Below, piece after piece: positions 28,058-37,274 of a stretch of 48,039 bases of DNA; positions within the stretch are counted from its first letter, which is position 1, and the number at the start of each line of letters is the position of its first letter. The translations under genes were made by a program, and so were the position numbers. Under the pieces are notes generated by a model. It saw only the letters and a list, made by a program, of their open reading frames with translations, did no database searches and was not told where the DNA came from. Source of the DNA: Aquabacterium parvum. GTDB lineage: Bacteria > Pseudomonadota > Gammaproteobacteria > Burkholderiales > Burkholderiaceae_C. The stretch covers positions 1 to 48,039 of the forward strand of contig NZ_LFRI01000454.1 of the NCBI RefSeq assembly GCF_001447195.1, written 5' to 3'.

Positions 28058-28088
28058 AACAGGCCGCTCAGTTTGTGAGCGGCCTGTT
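28058..28088. terminator. Bidirectional terminator between ilvA and gspC
   Basis: A perfect 13-bp inverted repeat (28058-28070 with 28076-28088) around a 5-base loop lies between convergent ilvA and gspC. It is flanked by T-rich sequence on the minus-strand exit side and by GGATTTGG on the plus side. It probably serves both genes, more efficiently for gspC. Confidence 0.75.
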
Positions 28089-28126
28089 GGATTTGGGTGT
28101 GGGCTCTGTGGCGTGTGGGGTGTGGC

Positions 28127-28726
28127 TCAGTCGGGGCTGCGCACCTGGCTGCCACCGTCGAAGCCCTCAGGGGCTGCGGGAGGCTGACCTCGGCGCTCAC
28201 CCATGCCGGCCTGTGCGCCGGGCGGGATGCCTTGCCCGGGCGGCGGGGTTTGCGTGACGCCGCTGGGGGCCGGCAAGGTGCCCGTGGCAGCTGGGGGCAA
28301 GCCGGGCAGGTCGATGGTCAGGAAGTTTGCGCCGTCTTGCGGGCCGATGCGGGCGCTGCGCTGGCTGAGGTCCTGCAGCACCATCTCGCCGTCGACCAGG
28401 CCGCCCACGCGGATGGCTTTGGGCGGCTTGCCGTCGATGGACAGCAGGGCCACGCCGGCGCTTTGACCCGGGGCGGGCGCCATCACACCGATGACCTTGA
28501 TGCGGCTGGCCAGGGCCGAAGCGGCGCTGGGGTTGGCCTGCGGGCCTTCGGTGCGAACCGGGCCGGTCAGCAGGCGCTGGATGTCGCCGCGCACACCGGT
28601 CTCCAGCGTCACGGCCGCAGCGTTGTGGGGGACGCCAACGGGCGGCGCGAGCCAGCGCAGGCCCCAATAGGCGAGGCTGGCGGCGACGGCGGCCCAGATC
28701 AGGAGTGCAGCGATGCGTGATGCCAT
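28127..28726 (-). CDS. gspC: Type II secretion protein C (short form)
   Basis: GspC links the inner-membrane platform to the secretin. The 199-residue protein has one N-terminal membrane helix (about 7-27) and the periplasmic HR region with IKVIGVMAPAPGQSAGVALLSIDGKPPKAI and VGGLVDGEMVLQDL. The C-terminus is a Pro/Gly-rich tail. The PDZ or coiled-coil domain of classical GspC (about 270-300 residues) is absent. Met at 28726 was chosen over an upstream in-frame Met at 28765 because the positively charged start and helix follow directly. It is divergent from gspG, 180 bases away. Confidence 0.88.
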   Translation of the reverse strand: MASRIAALLIWAAVAASLAYWGLRWLAPPVGVPHNAAAVTLETGVRGDIQRLLTGPVRTEGPQANPSAASALASRIKVIGVMAPAPGQSAGVALLSIDGKPPKAIRVGGLVDGEMVLQDLSQRSARIGPQDGANFLTIDLPGLPPAATGTLPAPSGVTQTPPPGQGIPPGAQAGMGERRGQPPAAPEGFDGGSQVRSPD

Positions 28727-28906
28727 GGTGGGCGCATTATGATGGCTGAGTCGGGCATCGTGCACCGTGAACAGGTGGTCCTTCCTCGGGTTGTTCCCGC
28801 ATCAAGGGTGCCAAAGCCTCGGGCATGCTGGCGCCCTTGGTCGAAGCCGCGCCCGTCGTGACGCGAGGCCACCCCTGACCCTTGAAGACAAAACCGGAAG
28901 ACGAAG

Positions 28907-29389
28907 ATGTTTGAGCGCACCTCACGACCCCTTGACCGCACGCCCGGCGCCCTTGGCTGGGCTCGCTCGGCCGCCCGCACCGCTCAGCGCGGCTTCACCC
29001 TGATCGAGCTGATGGTGGTGCTGGTCATCATCGGGCTGCTGGCCGCCCTGATCGTGCCCAACGTGCTCGACCGCGCCGACGACGCCCGCGTGACCGCCGC
29101 CCGCACCGACATCAGCAACCTGATGCAGTCGCTCAAGCTTTACAAGCTCGACAACCAACGTTTCCCCACGGGTGAGCAAGGCCTGCAGGCCCTGGTGGCC
29201 AAGCCCAGCGCCGGCCCGATCCCCAACAACTGGAAGCCCTACCTCGAGAAGCTGCCCTCCGACCCTTGGGGCAACCCGTACCAGTACGTCAACCCCGGCG
29301 TGAAGGGGCAGGTCGATGTGTTCAGCTTCGGTGCCGATGGTCAAAGCGGTGGCGAAGGCCGGGATGCCGACATCGGTTCCTGGCAGTGA
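28907..29389 (+). CDS. gspG: Type II secretion major pseudopilin G
   Basis: GspG forms the shaft of the T2SS pseudopilus. The prepilin peptidase site is G29-F30 in QRGFTLIELMVVL with Glu at mature position +5 (E34). The leader before it is long (29 residues against 6-10 in E. coli). The C-terminal part has the family's conserved LPSDPWGNPYQY and a calcium-site-like segment VFSFGADGQSGGEGRDADIGSW. Ribosome site GGAAGACGAAG. It is first in the plus-strand gsp run. Confidence 0.96.
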   Translation: MFERTSRPLDRTPGALGWARSAARTAQRGFTLIELMVVLVIIGLLAALIVPNVLDRADDARVTAARTDISNLMQSLKLYKLDNQRFPTGEQGLQALVAKPSAGPIPNNWKPYLEKLPSDPWGNPYQYVNPGVKGQVDVFSFGADGQSGGEGRDADIGSWQ

Positions 29390-29921
29390 TTCGCCGTCAG
29401 CTGGCTTGACGGCCCTTCCGACAGGCCGCTGGGCGAGGCGCGTGCGCCGCTCGGTGTCGCGCGGCTTCACCCTGCTCGAGCTGATGGTGGTGGTGGCCAT
29501 GATCGCCATCACCGTGTCCATCGTGAGCTTTGCCGTGCCCGACCCCTCCAGCACCCGGCTCGAGCGCGAGGCCGCGCGCCTGGTCGCCATCCTGGAGTCC
29601 GCCCGCATGCAGGCACGCTCGGGTGCGCTCACGGTGTTGTGGGTGCCGCAGACCAAGGGCGACGAGGCCGACTACCAGTTCATTGGCCTGCCGCCGGTGC
29701 TGATGCCGCCTTTGCGCTGGCTGACCCCCGAGGTGCGCGCCGAGGTCGTGGGTGGGCGCAGCATCGTGCTCGGGCCTGAGCCCGTCATCGGCGCGCAAAG
29801 CCTGGTGCTGCGGCTCGAAGACCGCCAGCTCGTCATCGGTACCGATGGCCTGGGCGCTTTCCAGGTCATCCTGCCCACGGGCGAAGAGGCCGCCCAGGCG
29901 CAGCAGGCGGTGATGCGATGA
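29364..29921 (+). CDS. gspH: Type II secretion minor pseudopilin H
   Basis: The 185-residue minor pseudopilin has a cleavage site G34-F35 (SRGFTLLELMVVV, E39 at +5). The chosen ATG 29364 lies inside gspG, giving a 26-base out-of-frame overlap; the in-frame ATGs further upstream (29316, 29337) would overlap more. The globular part (LVLRLEDRQLVIGTDGLGAFQV) is typical of GspH. Its last four bases overlap the gspI start. Confidence 0.88.
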   Translation: MPTSVPGSDSPSAGLTALPTGRWARRVRRSVSRGFTLLELMVVVAMIAITVSIVSFAVPDPSSTRLEREAARLVAILESARMQARSGALTVLWVPQTKGDEADYQFIGLPPVLMPPLRWLTPEVRAEVVGGRSIVLGPEPVIGAQSLVLRLEDRQLVIGTDGLGAFQVILPTGEEAAQAQQAVMR

Positions 29922-30277
29922 TCCGCGGGCGTGGCATGACCCTCATCGAGGTCCTGGTGGCCCTGGCCATCGTGGCCGTCACCCTGACCGCTGGCATCAA
30001 GGCTGCGGGGGGACTGACGCTCAACGCCCAACGCATGGCCGACCTCACCCGCGCCCAGTGGTGCGCCGAGAACCAGCTCACCAGCTTGCGCCTGAGTCGC
30101 ACCTACCCCCCCGTGGGCGACAGCGACTTCACCTGCAACCAGCTGGGGCGCCAGTTGCCCGGCCGCATGGTGGTGCGCCCCACGCCCAACATCAACTTTC
30201 GCCGGGTCGACGCCGAGGTCCGTGACGAGGCGGACCAGCCCATCGTCAAGCTCTCGACCGTGGTTTCGCGGTTCTGA
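29918..30277 (+). CDS. gspI: Type II secretion minor pseudopilin I
   Basis: The 119-residue protein has a very short leader, cut at G6-M7 (RGRGMTLIEVLVAL, E11 at +5), then the GspI body with WCAENQLTSLRLSR near residue 48. It sits at the tip of the pseudopilus with GspJ and GspK. The ATGA overlap with gspH suggests coupled translation. Confidence 0.94.
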   Translation: MIRGRGMTLIEVLVALAIVAVTLTAGIKAAGGLTLNAQRMADLTRAQWCAENQLTSLRLSRTYPPVGDSDFTCNQLGRQLPGRMVVRPTPNINFRRVDAEVRDEADQPIVKLSTVVSRF

Positions 30278-30292
30278 CCGGTGGACGATGCC

Positions 30293-31003
30293 ATGAGCCC
30301 CATGTCCGCACGCCGCTCCCCGACACCAAAGGCTGCCCGCGCTGGCTTGCGCCGGGTTGCCGGCTTCACCCTCATCGAGGTGCTGGTGTCCCTGTTCATC
30401 CTGGCCGTGCTGGCGGGGGCCGCCTGGAAGGGCGTTGACGCCATCAGCACCGCTCGCCAGGTGGCCGATGACAACCTGCAGAACACCTTGCGCCTGCAGT
30501 CGGTCATGACCCAGCTTGACGCGGACATGGCCCAGGTCTGCGACACCCAGGTGGTCAAGGGCTTTCAGTTCGATGGCGCCAACCTGCGCCTGACCCGCCG
30601 CGCGTCCGGGGGCGTTCAGGTGGTGGTGTGGAGCCTGCGCGAGCGCAAGCTGCTGCGCTGGACGAGCCCCGAGACCACGCGCGTGGGCGACCTGCAGGAC
30701 CACTGGCGACGGGCCTCGCAGCTGCAGGGGCGCGAGCCCGGCACGCTGGTGGCGCTCAACGGGGTGGACCAGTGGCAGGTTTACTGTTTCCGCAGCGGCT
30801 CGCTGAGCAACTGTCAGTCTTCGGGCAACGTGGTGTCCAGCTCGGGCTCAACCAACTCGGGCGAAGGTGCTGCGGCAACCGCCGCCGCCAGCATCGTGCG
30901 CGAGCAGCTCCCACAAGCCATCCGCTCGCAGCTCACCCTGGGCGATGGCGCGGGCGTCGCCGGCATGCTTTCACGCGACATCATCCTGTCGCCCCAGCCA
31001 TGA
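30293..31003 (+). CDS. gspJ: Type II secretion minor pseudopilin J
   Basis: The 236-residue tip pseudopilin is cut at G24-F25 (VAGFTLIEVLVSLF, E29 at +5). A Ser/Gly/Asn/Ala-rich stretch (SSGNVVSSSGSTNSGEGAAATAAAS) near residue 175 looks like a disordered insert. Start options are GTG 30281, ATG 30293 and ATG 30302; I prefer 30293. It overlaps gspK by four bases. Confidence 0.92.
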   Translation: MSPMSARRSPTPKAARAGLRRVAGFTLIEVLVSLFILAVLAGAAWKGVDAISTARQVADDNLQNTLRLQSVMTQLDADMAQVCDTQVVKGFQFDGANLRLTRRASGGVQVVVWSLRERKLLRWTSPETTRVGDLQDHWRRASQLQGREPGTLVALNGVDQWQVYCFRSGSLSNCQSSGNVVSSSGSTNSGEGAAATAAASIVREQLPQAIRSQLTLGDGAGVAGMLSRDIILSPQP

Positions 31004-32106
31004 CACGCAGCACCTTGCCCGCCCCCGCCCCCCTTGCCGCCGAAAGCCTGGCCCAGCTGCCTGGCGCCCTGGTGAGGTCGGGCCTGCGCCGAGGGCCCGC
31101 GCTGCGCCAGCGTGGCGCGGCCTTGCTGATGGCCATGGTCATCGTGACCCTGGTGGCCACCTTCGCGGCGTCGATGGTGTGGCAGCAGTGGCGGGCGGTG
31201 CAGGTCGAAGGCGCGGAGCGCGTGCGCGCGCAGGCCACCTGGGTGCTGGTCGGGGCGCTCGACTGGGCCCGGTTGATCCTGCGCGAGGACGGCCGCAACG
31301 GTGGTGCAGACCACCTGGGCGAGCCCTGGGCCATTCCCTTGGCCGAAGCGCGCTTGTCCACCTTCCTGGCGGTGGATGGCGACAACACGGCGGTCGATGC
31401 CGACTCTCCCGAAGCCTTTCTCTCCGGCCGGGTCGATGACGCCGCTGCGCGTTACAACCTGCGCAATTTGATCAACTCGGAGGGCGACCTGGTGCCCGAG
31501 GAGCTGGTGGTGCTCAAGCGCCTGGTCGAGAACGCTGGGCAGTCGCCCGCGCTGGCCGATGGCCTGGCGCAGTCGATGAGGCAGGCCACCCTGGCGATCA
31601 TGGCCATGCAGTCCGAAGACCCGCAAGTCATGTCCAAACTGGGCGGGCAAGACGGCATGCGCAAGGCGCCGATCATGCCTTTGTCGGCCGACCAGCTGAT
31701 GTGGCTGGGCCTGGACGCCGGCACCCTGGAGCGACTGCGCCCCTACCTGACCATCCTGCCGGAGGCGACCCAGGTCAATGTGAACACCGCGCCCAAGGAG
31801 GTCATCGCTGCCGTCATCGACGGGGTGGACCTGGCGCGCGCCGCCCGCATCGTGCAGACTCGCCAGCGCAACCCCCTCAAAACGACCGAGGAACTGCGCG
31901 CCGTGCTGGGTGCGGGCAACTGGAATTTCAGCCGCATCTCGGTCAAGAGCGATTACTTCGAGATCCGCGGCCGCCTGCGGCTCGACGACAACGTCATCGA
32001 GCAGCGCCACCTCGTCAACCGCCCCTCGCCCAACGACGTGGTCGTGAAATACCAGGGGCGTTTCTCGGGTGTGGAGCCTGGCGCCAATCCGTCCCCCAAC
32101 CCCTGA
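31000..32106 (+). CDS. gspK: Type II secretion minor pseudopilin K
   Basis: The 368-residue largest tip pseudopilin. The cleavage site is likely G39-A40 (RQRGAALLMAMVIV); the +5 position is not Glu, as is normal for GspK. The large saddle domain includes the helix-hairpin-like VNVNTAPKEVIAAVI, typical of the family. Start ATG 31000 overlaps the gspJ stop (ATGA); the frame stays open far upstream but that belongs to gspJ's shadow. Confidence 0.93.
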   Translation: MTRSTLPAPAPLAAESLAQLPGALVRSGLRRGPALRQRGAALLMAMVIVTLVATFAASMVWQQWRAVQVEGAERVRAQATWVLVGALDWARLILREDGRNGGADHLGEPWAIPLAEARLSTFLAVDGDNTAVDADSPEAFLSGRVDDAAARYNLRNLINSEGDLVPEELVVLKRLVENAGQSPALADGLAQSMRQATLAIMAMQSEDPQVMSKLGGQDGMRKAPIMPLSADQLMWLGLDAGTLERLRPYLTILPEATQVNVNTAPKEVIAAVIDGVDLARAARIVQTRQRNPLKTTEELRAVLGAGNWNFSRISVKSDYFEIRGRLRLDDNVIEQRHLVNRPSPNDVVVKYQGRFSGVEPGANPSPNP

Positions 32107-32234
32107 AGGCCTTGTGGTGTGCTGACCAAGCGGGTATCAATCCTTAAATGGGCGCTATTTCGGCGCTCCTACAATGGCCCGGCGCCTAAGCTAGGGCGCT
32201 CCACCAGCGAATCCAGACTTTTCAACGCCCCGGC

Positions 32235-33497
32235 ATGAGCATCCTCATCATCCAACTGCCGACCCGCAGCCGCCAGGTGATCGACCCGGCGGCGGCCGAG
32301 GCCGCACCTGCCAGCTCGGGGCCCAAGGAATACAGCTACGTCCTCAGTGCCGACGGCATGTCGGTGTCGCGCCAGGGGCGTTGCGTGGCCGCCATGTTGC
32401 CCAGGGCCGACAGCGTCATCGCCGTGATGCCGCCGACCGACCTGAGCTGGCACCGCGTGACCGTGCCCAAGGCCCCGGCGGCCCGCATGCGCGCCGCCCT
32501 GGCCGGCATGCTCGAAGAAGCCCTGCTCGACGACCCCGAAGAGCTGCACCTGGCCCTGGCCCCGCAGGCCAAGGCGGGGCAGGCTGCCTGGGTGGCCGCT
32601 TGCGACCACACCTGGCTGACCAGCCAGCTCATGGCCCTGGAAAAAGCCAAGCTGCGCATCGACCGCGTGGTGCCCGCCGTGGCACCCGACGAGCCGGCCA
32701 CGGCCTACTTCCACGAGGCCCACGCCAACCCGGTCGACGACAACGACGCCGTGGCCGCTGTGCTGCTGACCTGGTCCACCGCCGATGGCGTGTCGACCTG
32801 GCCGGTGGCCGGCAGCTTGGCCCGCAGCCTGCTGCCAGAGCCCCTGCCGGTGCAGGCGCGCTTTTTTGCCACGCCGCCGGTGGCATCGCCGGCCGAGCGC
32901 TGGCTGGGCCGTGCCGTCACGGTGCAGACCCAGGGCGAGCACCTGCTGATGGCCGCCCGCTCGCTGTGGAACCTGCTGCAGTTCGAGCTGACGCCCAGCA
33001 GCAAGGGCCTGCACGCCCTGACCGACCAGTGGCGTCGCGTCATGAGCCCGCAGTGGCGGCCCGCCCGCGTGGGCCTGGCGGCCCTGGTGGCGGTGCAACT
33101 GCTGGGGCTCAACCTGTGGGCCTGGCAGCAAAAGTTGCAGGTGCAGGACAAGCGCAACGAGCTGGCCCGCATCCTCAAGCAGGCGCACCCCCAGGTGGGC
33201 TCGGTGCTGGATGCCCCCGTGCAGATGCAGCGCGAAACCGAGGCCTTGCGCGCCGCAGCAGGCCAGGCGGGCGACAACGACCTCGAGGCCTTGATGGGCG
33301 CCGTGGCCACGGCCTGGCCGCCCGAGCGGCCCACCGCATCCCTTCAATACGACGGCACCTCCCTGACCCTGAGCCCCCCGGTGGGCTGGGGCCCTGACGA
33401 ACTCACCCAGTTCCGTGCGCGCCTGGGCGCCGCCGGTGTCGAAGTCGAACCCTTGGGCGACGGCCGCATGAGCGTGCGCCGAGCCCCCCGAGTCTGA
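32235..33497 (+). CDS. gspL: Type II secretion protein L
   Basis: The 420-residue platform protein has a cytoplasmic actin-like domain (about 1-270) that recruits the GspE ATPase, a single membrane helix at about 277-297 (GLAALVAVQLLGLNLWAW), and a periplasmic ferredoxin-like end that meets GspM. It starts 128 bases after gspK, the only real gap in the run, so an internal promoter is possible; the start MSILIIQLP follows a weak ribosome site. Confidence 0.92.
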   Translation: MSILIIQLPTRSRQVIDPAAAEAAPASSGPKEYSYVLSADGMSVSRQGRCVAAMLPRADSVIAVMPPTDLSWHRVTVPKAPAARMRAALAGMLEEALLDDPEELHLALAPQAKAGQAAWVAACDHTWLTSQLMALEKAKLRIDRVVPAVAPDEPATAYFHEAHANPVDDNDAVAAVLLTWSTADGVSTWPVAGSLARSLLPEPLPVQARFFATPPVASPAERWLGRAVTVQTQGEHLLMAARSLWNLLQFELTPSSKGLHALTDQWRRVMSPQWRPARVGLAALVAVQLLGLNLWAWQQKLQVQDKRNELARILKQAHPQVGSVLDAPVQMQRETEALRAAAGQAGDNDLEALMGAVATAWPPERPTASLQYDGTSLTLSPPVGWGPDELTQFRARLGAAGVEVEPLGDGRMSVRRAPRV

Positions 33498-33516
33498 AAG
33501 GCGAGGGCACCCACCC

Positions 33517-34032
33517 ATGACCCAAACCTCTCAACCGTTGCAGGCCTTGCGCGACGCCTGGCAGGCCAAATGGTCGGCCTTGGCCCCGCGCGAGCGCCGC
33601 ATGGCCACCATCGCCGGCTGGCTGCTGCTGCTCGCGCTGGTGGTGCTGGTCGGCATCCGGCCGGCGTGGCGCACGCTGTCGACCACCCCCGCGCAACTCA
33701 AGGAAGTCGACGCGCAGCTGGACCAGATGCGCCGCCTGGCCGACGAGGTGCAACTGCTGCGTCAGCGCCCACCCGTGCCGCCCGCCCAGGCCGAAGCCGC
33801 CCTGCGTTCGGCCTCCGACCGCCTGGGCCCCGCCGCCACGCTGAGCGTGCAAGGCGACCGCGCCACCCTCAGCCTGCGCGAGGTGCCCGGCGAGAGCCTG
33901 GCCTCCTGGCTCGATGAAGTCCGAACCGCCGCGCGCGCCAGGCCCCTGGAGGCCAACCTGCAGCAGGCCCAGGCCGGGCGTTACAACGGCAGCATCGTGC
34001 TGAGCCTGTCCACGGCTCAAGCGCCGCGCTGA
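33517..34032 (+). CDS. gspM: Type II secretion protein M
   Basis: The 171-residue bitopic protein has a cytoplasmic N-terminus with APRERRMATIAG, a membrane helix at about 30-50 (WLLLLALVVLVGIRPAW), and a periplasmic coiled-coil plus ferredoxin-like domain ending near AGRYNGSIVLSLS. It partners GspL. It lies 19 bases after gspL. Confidence 0.9.
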   Translation: MTQTSQPLQALRDAWQAKWSALAPRERRMATIAGWLLLLALVVLVGIRPAWRTLSTTPAQLKEVDAQLDQMRRLADEVQLLRQRPPVPPAQAEAALRSASDRLGPAATLSVQGDRATLSLREVPGESLASWLDEVRTAARARPLEANLQQAQAGRYNGSIVLSLSTAQAPR

Positions 34033-34044
34033 AAGGGCAAGAAC

Positions 34045-34965
34045 ATGGCTGGCCTGCCCCTGCTCAACCGACGCCCCGGCTGGATGAAAGGCGCGACCGC
34101 GCTGACCACCCGCTGGCTGGAGTCCACCCTGGAGGTCGCCCGCTGGGAGAACATGCGCCGGGCCGGGCGCCGCTGGGGCTGGTGGGGCGCGGGCGTGGGT
34201 GCCATGCTGGGCCTGATCGCCTATGCCCCCGCCCCCTGGTTGGCCAAGGCCGTGGTGTCTGCCTCGGACGGTCGCCTGCTGCTGGCCGACGCCAAGGGCA
34301 CCATCTGGCGCGGTGACGCCGTGGCCGTGCTCACTGGCGGCCCGGGCAGCCGTGACGCCCGGGCCTTGCCTGGGCGCCTGAACTGGTCGATGCGACTGGG
34401 GCTGCAAGGCGTCTCCCTGGTCCTGCAGCAGGACTGCTGCATCCAGACGCCACTGGTGCTGTTGGTGCAGCCAGCCTGGTCGGGTGCCACCGTGCGCGTG
34501 GCCACGCAAGCCCAGCCTGGCCAGCCTGTACAAACCGCTGGCGAGATCGGCCACTGGCCTGCAGCCTGGCTGGGCGGCCTTGGCACGCCCTGGAACACCT
34601 TGCAATTGAGCGGCGTGCTGCGCGTGAGCACCCGTGACCTCAGCTTTTCCTGGACCCAGGGCCGCCTGCGCGTGCAGGGGCAGGCCGAGGTGGCGCTCGA
34701 CAACGTTGCCTCGCGCATCACCACGCTGGACCGCCTGGGCTCGTACCGGCTGGACGTGGTCGGTGACGCCGAGGGGCAGGTTCAACTCAACCTGGGCACC
34801 CTCGATGGGGCCCTCAGCCTGACGGGCAACGGTGGTGTCACGCCTTCTGGTGTGCGCTTCCGTGGCGAAGCCCGTGCCAGCGAAGCCAGCCAGGGCGCGC
34901 TGGACAACCTCCTGAACATCATCGGGCGTCGCCAAGGCGAGCGCTCCGTCATTTCGATCGGATAA
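34045..34965 (+). CDS. gspN: Type II secretion protein N
   Basis: The 306-residue GspN-like inner-membrane protein has one N-terminal membrane helix (about 42-65, GWWGAGVGAMLGLIAYAP) and a large periplasmic beta-rich body with the family's LDNLLNIIGRRQG near the end. Its role in secretion is not well defined; it is present only in some T2SS. It sits 12 bases after gspM and 3 before gspD, within the same operon. Confidence 0.88.
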   Translation: MAGLPLLNRRPGWMKGATALTTRWLESTLEVARWENMRRAGRRWGWWGAGVGAMLGLIAYAPAPWLAKAVVSASDGRLLLADAKGTIWRGDAVAVLTGGPGSRDARALPGRLNWSMRLGLQGVSLVLQQDCCIQTPLVLLVQPAWSGATVRVATQAQPGQPVQTAGEIGHWPAAWLGGLGTPWNTLQLSGVLRVSTRDLSFSWTQGRLRVQGQAEVALDNVASRITTLDRLGSYRLDVVGDAEGQVQLNLGTLDGALSLTGNGGVTPSGVRFRGEARASEASQGALDNLLNIIGRRQGERSVISIG

Positions 34966-34968
34966 GGC

Positions 34969-37254
34969 ATGAAGACCCATCCCCTGCTCACGCGCTCCCG
35001 CGCCACCGCCCTGGTCACGGCCCTTGCCCTGGCTTTCGGCCCAGGTGGCTTGCTGCCAGGCTTCACGGTGGGCGCGGTCTCCGCAGCGCCCGTCAAAAAG
35101 GGCGGCGCCACGGTCACGCTGAACTTCGTCAACGCCGAGATCGAAGGCGTCGCGCGGGCGATGGCCGTCATCGTCGACAAGCAGATCATGGTCGACCCCC
35201 GCGTCAAGGGCGCGATCACGCTCTACAGCGACCAGCCCCTGACGCCGCGCGAGGCCTACCTGAACTTCCTGGCGGCGCTGCGCGGTCAGGGCTTCAGCGT
35301 GGTCGAGGTGGGCAACATGCTCAAGATCGTGCCCGAGGCCGAAGCCAAGTTGCAGACGGGCACCGTTGAAGTCGGCACCGTCAAGCGCGCCGGTGACCAG
35401 GTGCTGACCCAGATCTTCCGCCTGCAGTTCGAGTCGGCGGCCAACATGGTGGGCGTGCTGCGCCCGCTCATCAGCCCCAACAACACGATCAACGCCAACC
35501 CGGGCAGCAACACCCTGGTGGTGACCGACTACGCGGACAACCTGCAGCGCATCAGCCAGATGATCGCGGCGATGGACGTGCCTTCGACCACCGACATGGA
35601 GGCGATCCCGCTGCAGCACGCCATCGCGGTGGACATCGCGCCCATGGTGCAGAAGCTCATCGACGGCGGCGCGGCGCCTGGTGCGGCCGGTGGAGCGACC
35701 GCTGGTGGCGCCGTGGTGATGGCCGATGCCCGCACCAACACGTTGATGGTGCGCGCCCAGAACGCCGCCCGCATGGGGCTGGTGCGCAACGTCATCCAGC
35801 GCCTGGACCGTCCGGGCACCGCTGGCGTTGGCGGCAGCGGCATCCACGTGGTCTACCTGCGCAACGCCGATGCGGTCAAGCTGGCCCAGGTGCTGCGTGC
35901 GGCGTTCGCGTCGGCCGGTGGCAGCTCGTCTTCGGGCGGCGGGGCATCGGGGGGCTCGCCCACCAGCGCCACCTCCACGCCAACGACCCAGACCGGCATG
36001 AACACCTCTTCGGGCAGCAACTCGGGCGGAGCGTCGTCGCAGGCCACGGCCCCGGTGGGCGCCTCGGTGCAGCCCTCGACGGGTGGCTTCATCCAGGCCG
36101 ACCCGAGCTCCAACTCGCTGATCATCACGGCCAGCGACGCGCTGTACAAACAGCTGCGCGCCGTGATCGAACAGCTCGACGGTCGTCGCGCGCAGATTTA
36201 CATCGAGGCGATGATCGTGGAAGTCAGCGAGCAAAAGCTCGCTGAAGTTGGCTTCCAGTGGGCGGCTGGCTCGGGCAACTCGACCCAGGTCATCGGCGGC
36301 ACCAACCTTGCGCAAGGTGGCACGCCCGGCCTTTTCAGCCTGATCGCCGACCCCGAGACGGTGGGCGCGGGCCTGACGGGCTTGAACGTGGGCATTGCCC
36401 GCAGGCTCTCCAGTGGCAAGTACAGCCTGGGCGCGCTGGCCAGCTTCCTCGAAACCAACGCCGATGGCAACGTGCTGTCCAAGCCAAACATGATCGCGCT
36501 GGACAACGAAGAGGCCAAGATCGTCGTTGGCCAGAACGTGCCCTTCGTGACGGGCTCGTACACCAACAACAACTCCAGCTCGGGCTCGGTGAACCCCTTC
36601 ACCACCGTGGAGCGCAAGGACGTGGGCCTGACGCTGCGCGTGCGACCGCAGGTGGGTGAGGGCGGCACGGTGCGCATGACGGTGTTCCAGGAAAACTCGT
36701 CGGTGGACGCGTCCAGCCGCACCAATGCGCAGGGCCTGACCACCAACAAGAGTTCCATCGAAACCACCGTCGTGATCGACAACGGCACGACCCTGGTGCT
36801 GGGTGGCCTGCTCAAGGACGAATTCAGCAACGGCAACTCACAGGTGCCTCTGCTGGGCGACATCCCCGTGTTGGGCAACTTGTTCAAGAGCCGCTCGCGT
36901 TCGCGCAACAAGACCAACCTGATGGTCTTCCTGCGCCCGGTCGTGATCCGCGACCAGGACGCCAGCAACGCCATCACGCTGGACCGCTACGAGTTCATGC
37001 GCCAAAAGCAGATCAGCAGCCAGCCTGAAGAAAGCGCAGCGATGCGCAAGATCAATGGTGCGCCGCTGATCGAGCCCTGGAAGCTCAGCAACGACATGGC
37101 GCCACCCTCGGTGCGTCAGCCCCTGGACGACCCGAACGCCGCGGAGCCGAACCTGGTGCTGCCGCGCGTGCAGCCGGTGCCGGCGCCAGCTGCGGTGCCT
37201 GCCGCATCGGTGCCTGTCGCACCTGCTGCGCCCACCACCTCGGCCCCGCGCTGA
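34969..37254 (+). CDS. gspD: Type II secretion secretin D
   Basis: The 761-residue outer-membrane channel subunit. The signal peptide lies in about 1-40, followed by N0 (VTLNFVNAEIEGVARAM) and repeated N1-N3 domains with VTDYADNLQRISQMI. A Ser/Gly/Thr-rich insert of about 45 residues lies at 317-364 within N3. The secretin core ends with VPLLGDIPVLGNLFKS (about 625-640) and LMVFLRPVVI. The C-terminal 100 residues contain an Ala/Pro-rich tail. No pilotin gene (gspS) is seen here; the tail may serve a pilotin or be self-sufficient. Confidence 0.95.
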   Translation: MKTHPLLTRSRATALVTALALAFGPGGLLPGFTVGAVSAAPVKKGGATVTLNFVNAEIEGVARAMAVIVDKQIMVDPRVKGAITLYSDQPLTPREAYLNFLAALRGQGFSVVEVGNMLKIVPEAEAKLQTGTVEVGTVKRAGDQVLTQIFRLQFESAANMVGVLRPLISPNNTINANPGSNTLVVTDYADNLQRISQMIAAMDVPSTTDMEAIPLQHAIAVDIAPMVQKLIDGGAAPGAAGGATAGGAVVMADARTNTLMVRAQNAARMGLVRNVIQRLDRPGTAGVGGSGIHVVYLRNADAVKLAQVLRAAFASAGGSSSSGGGASGGSPTSATSTPTTQTGMNTSSGSNSGGASSQATAPVGASVQPSTGGFIQADPSSNSLIITASDALYKQLRAVIEQLDGRRAQIYIEAMIVEVSEQKLAEVGFQWAAGSGNSTQVIGGTNLAQGGTPGLFSLIADPETVGAGLTGLNVGIARRLSSGKYSLGALASFLETNADGNVLSKPNMIALDNEEAKIVVGQNVPFVTGSYTNNNSSSGSVNPFTTVERKDVGLTLRVRPQVGEGGTVRMTVFQENSSVDASSRTNAQGLTTNKSSIETTVVIDNGTTLVLGGLLKDEFSNGNSQVPLLGDIPVLGNLFKSRSRSRNKTNLMVFLRPVVIRDQDASNAITLDRYEFMRQKQISSQPEESAAMRKINGAPLIEPWKLSNDMAPPSVRQPLDDPNAAEPNLVLPRVQPVPAPAAVPAASVPVAPAAPTTSAPR

Positions 37255-37274
37255 CCGACCGGAGCCGCACAACC

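Noticed and set aside
24919..28200. A 1093-codon open frame on the minus strand opposite the MpaB-like gene and ilvA
   Set aside because: Its product has no domain and the opposite strand encodes recognisable enzymes; long antisense frames are expected at this GC.
28736..28741. CATAAT on the minus strand as gspC promoter -10
   Set aside because: It lies only nine bases before the gspC ATG and has no -35, leaving almost no leader.
32170..32175. TACAAT as a -10 for an internal promoter before gspL
   Set aside because: The hexamers at 16-18 bases upstream (AATGGG and neighbours) do not resemble a -35, so the promoter is not supported, although the 128-base gap is suggestive.
33403..36315. A 970-codon minus-strand frame opposite gspM, gspN and gspD
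   Set aside because: Low-complexity product with no homology pattern, while the plus strand carries ordered T2SS genes.
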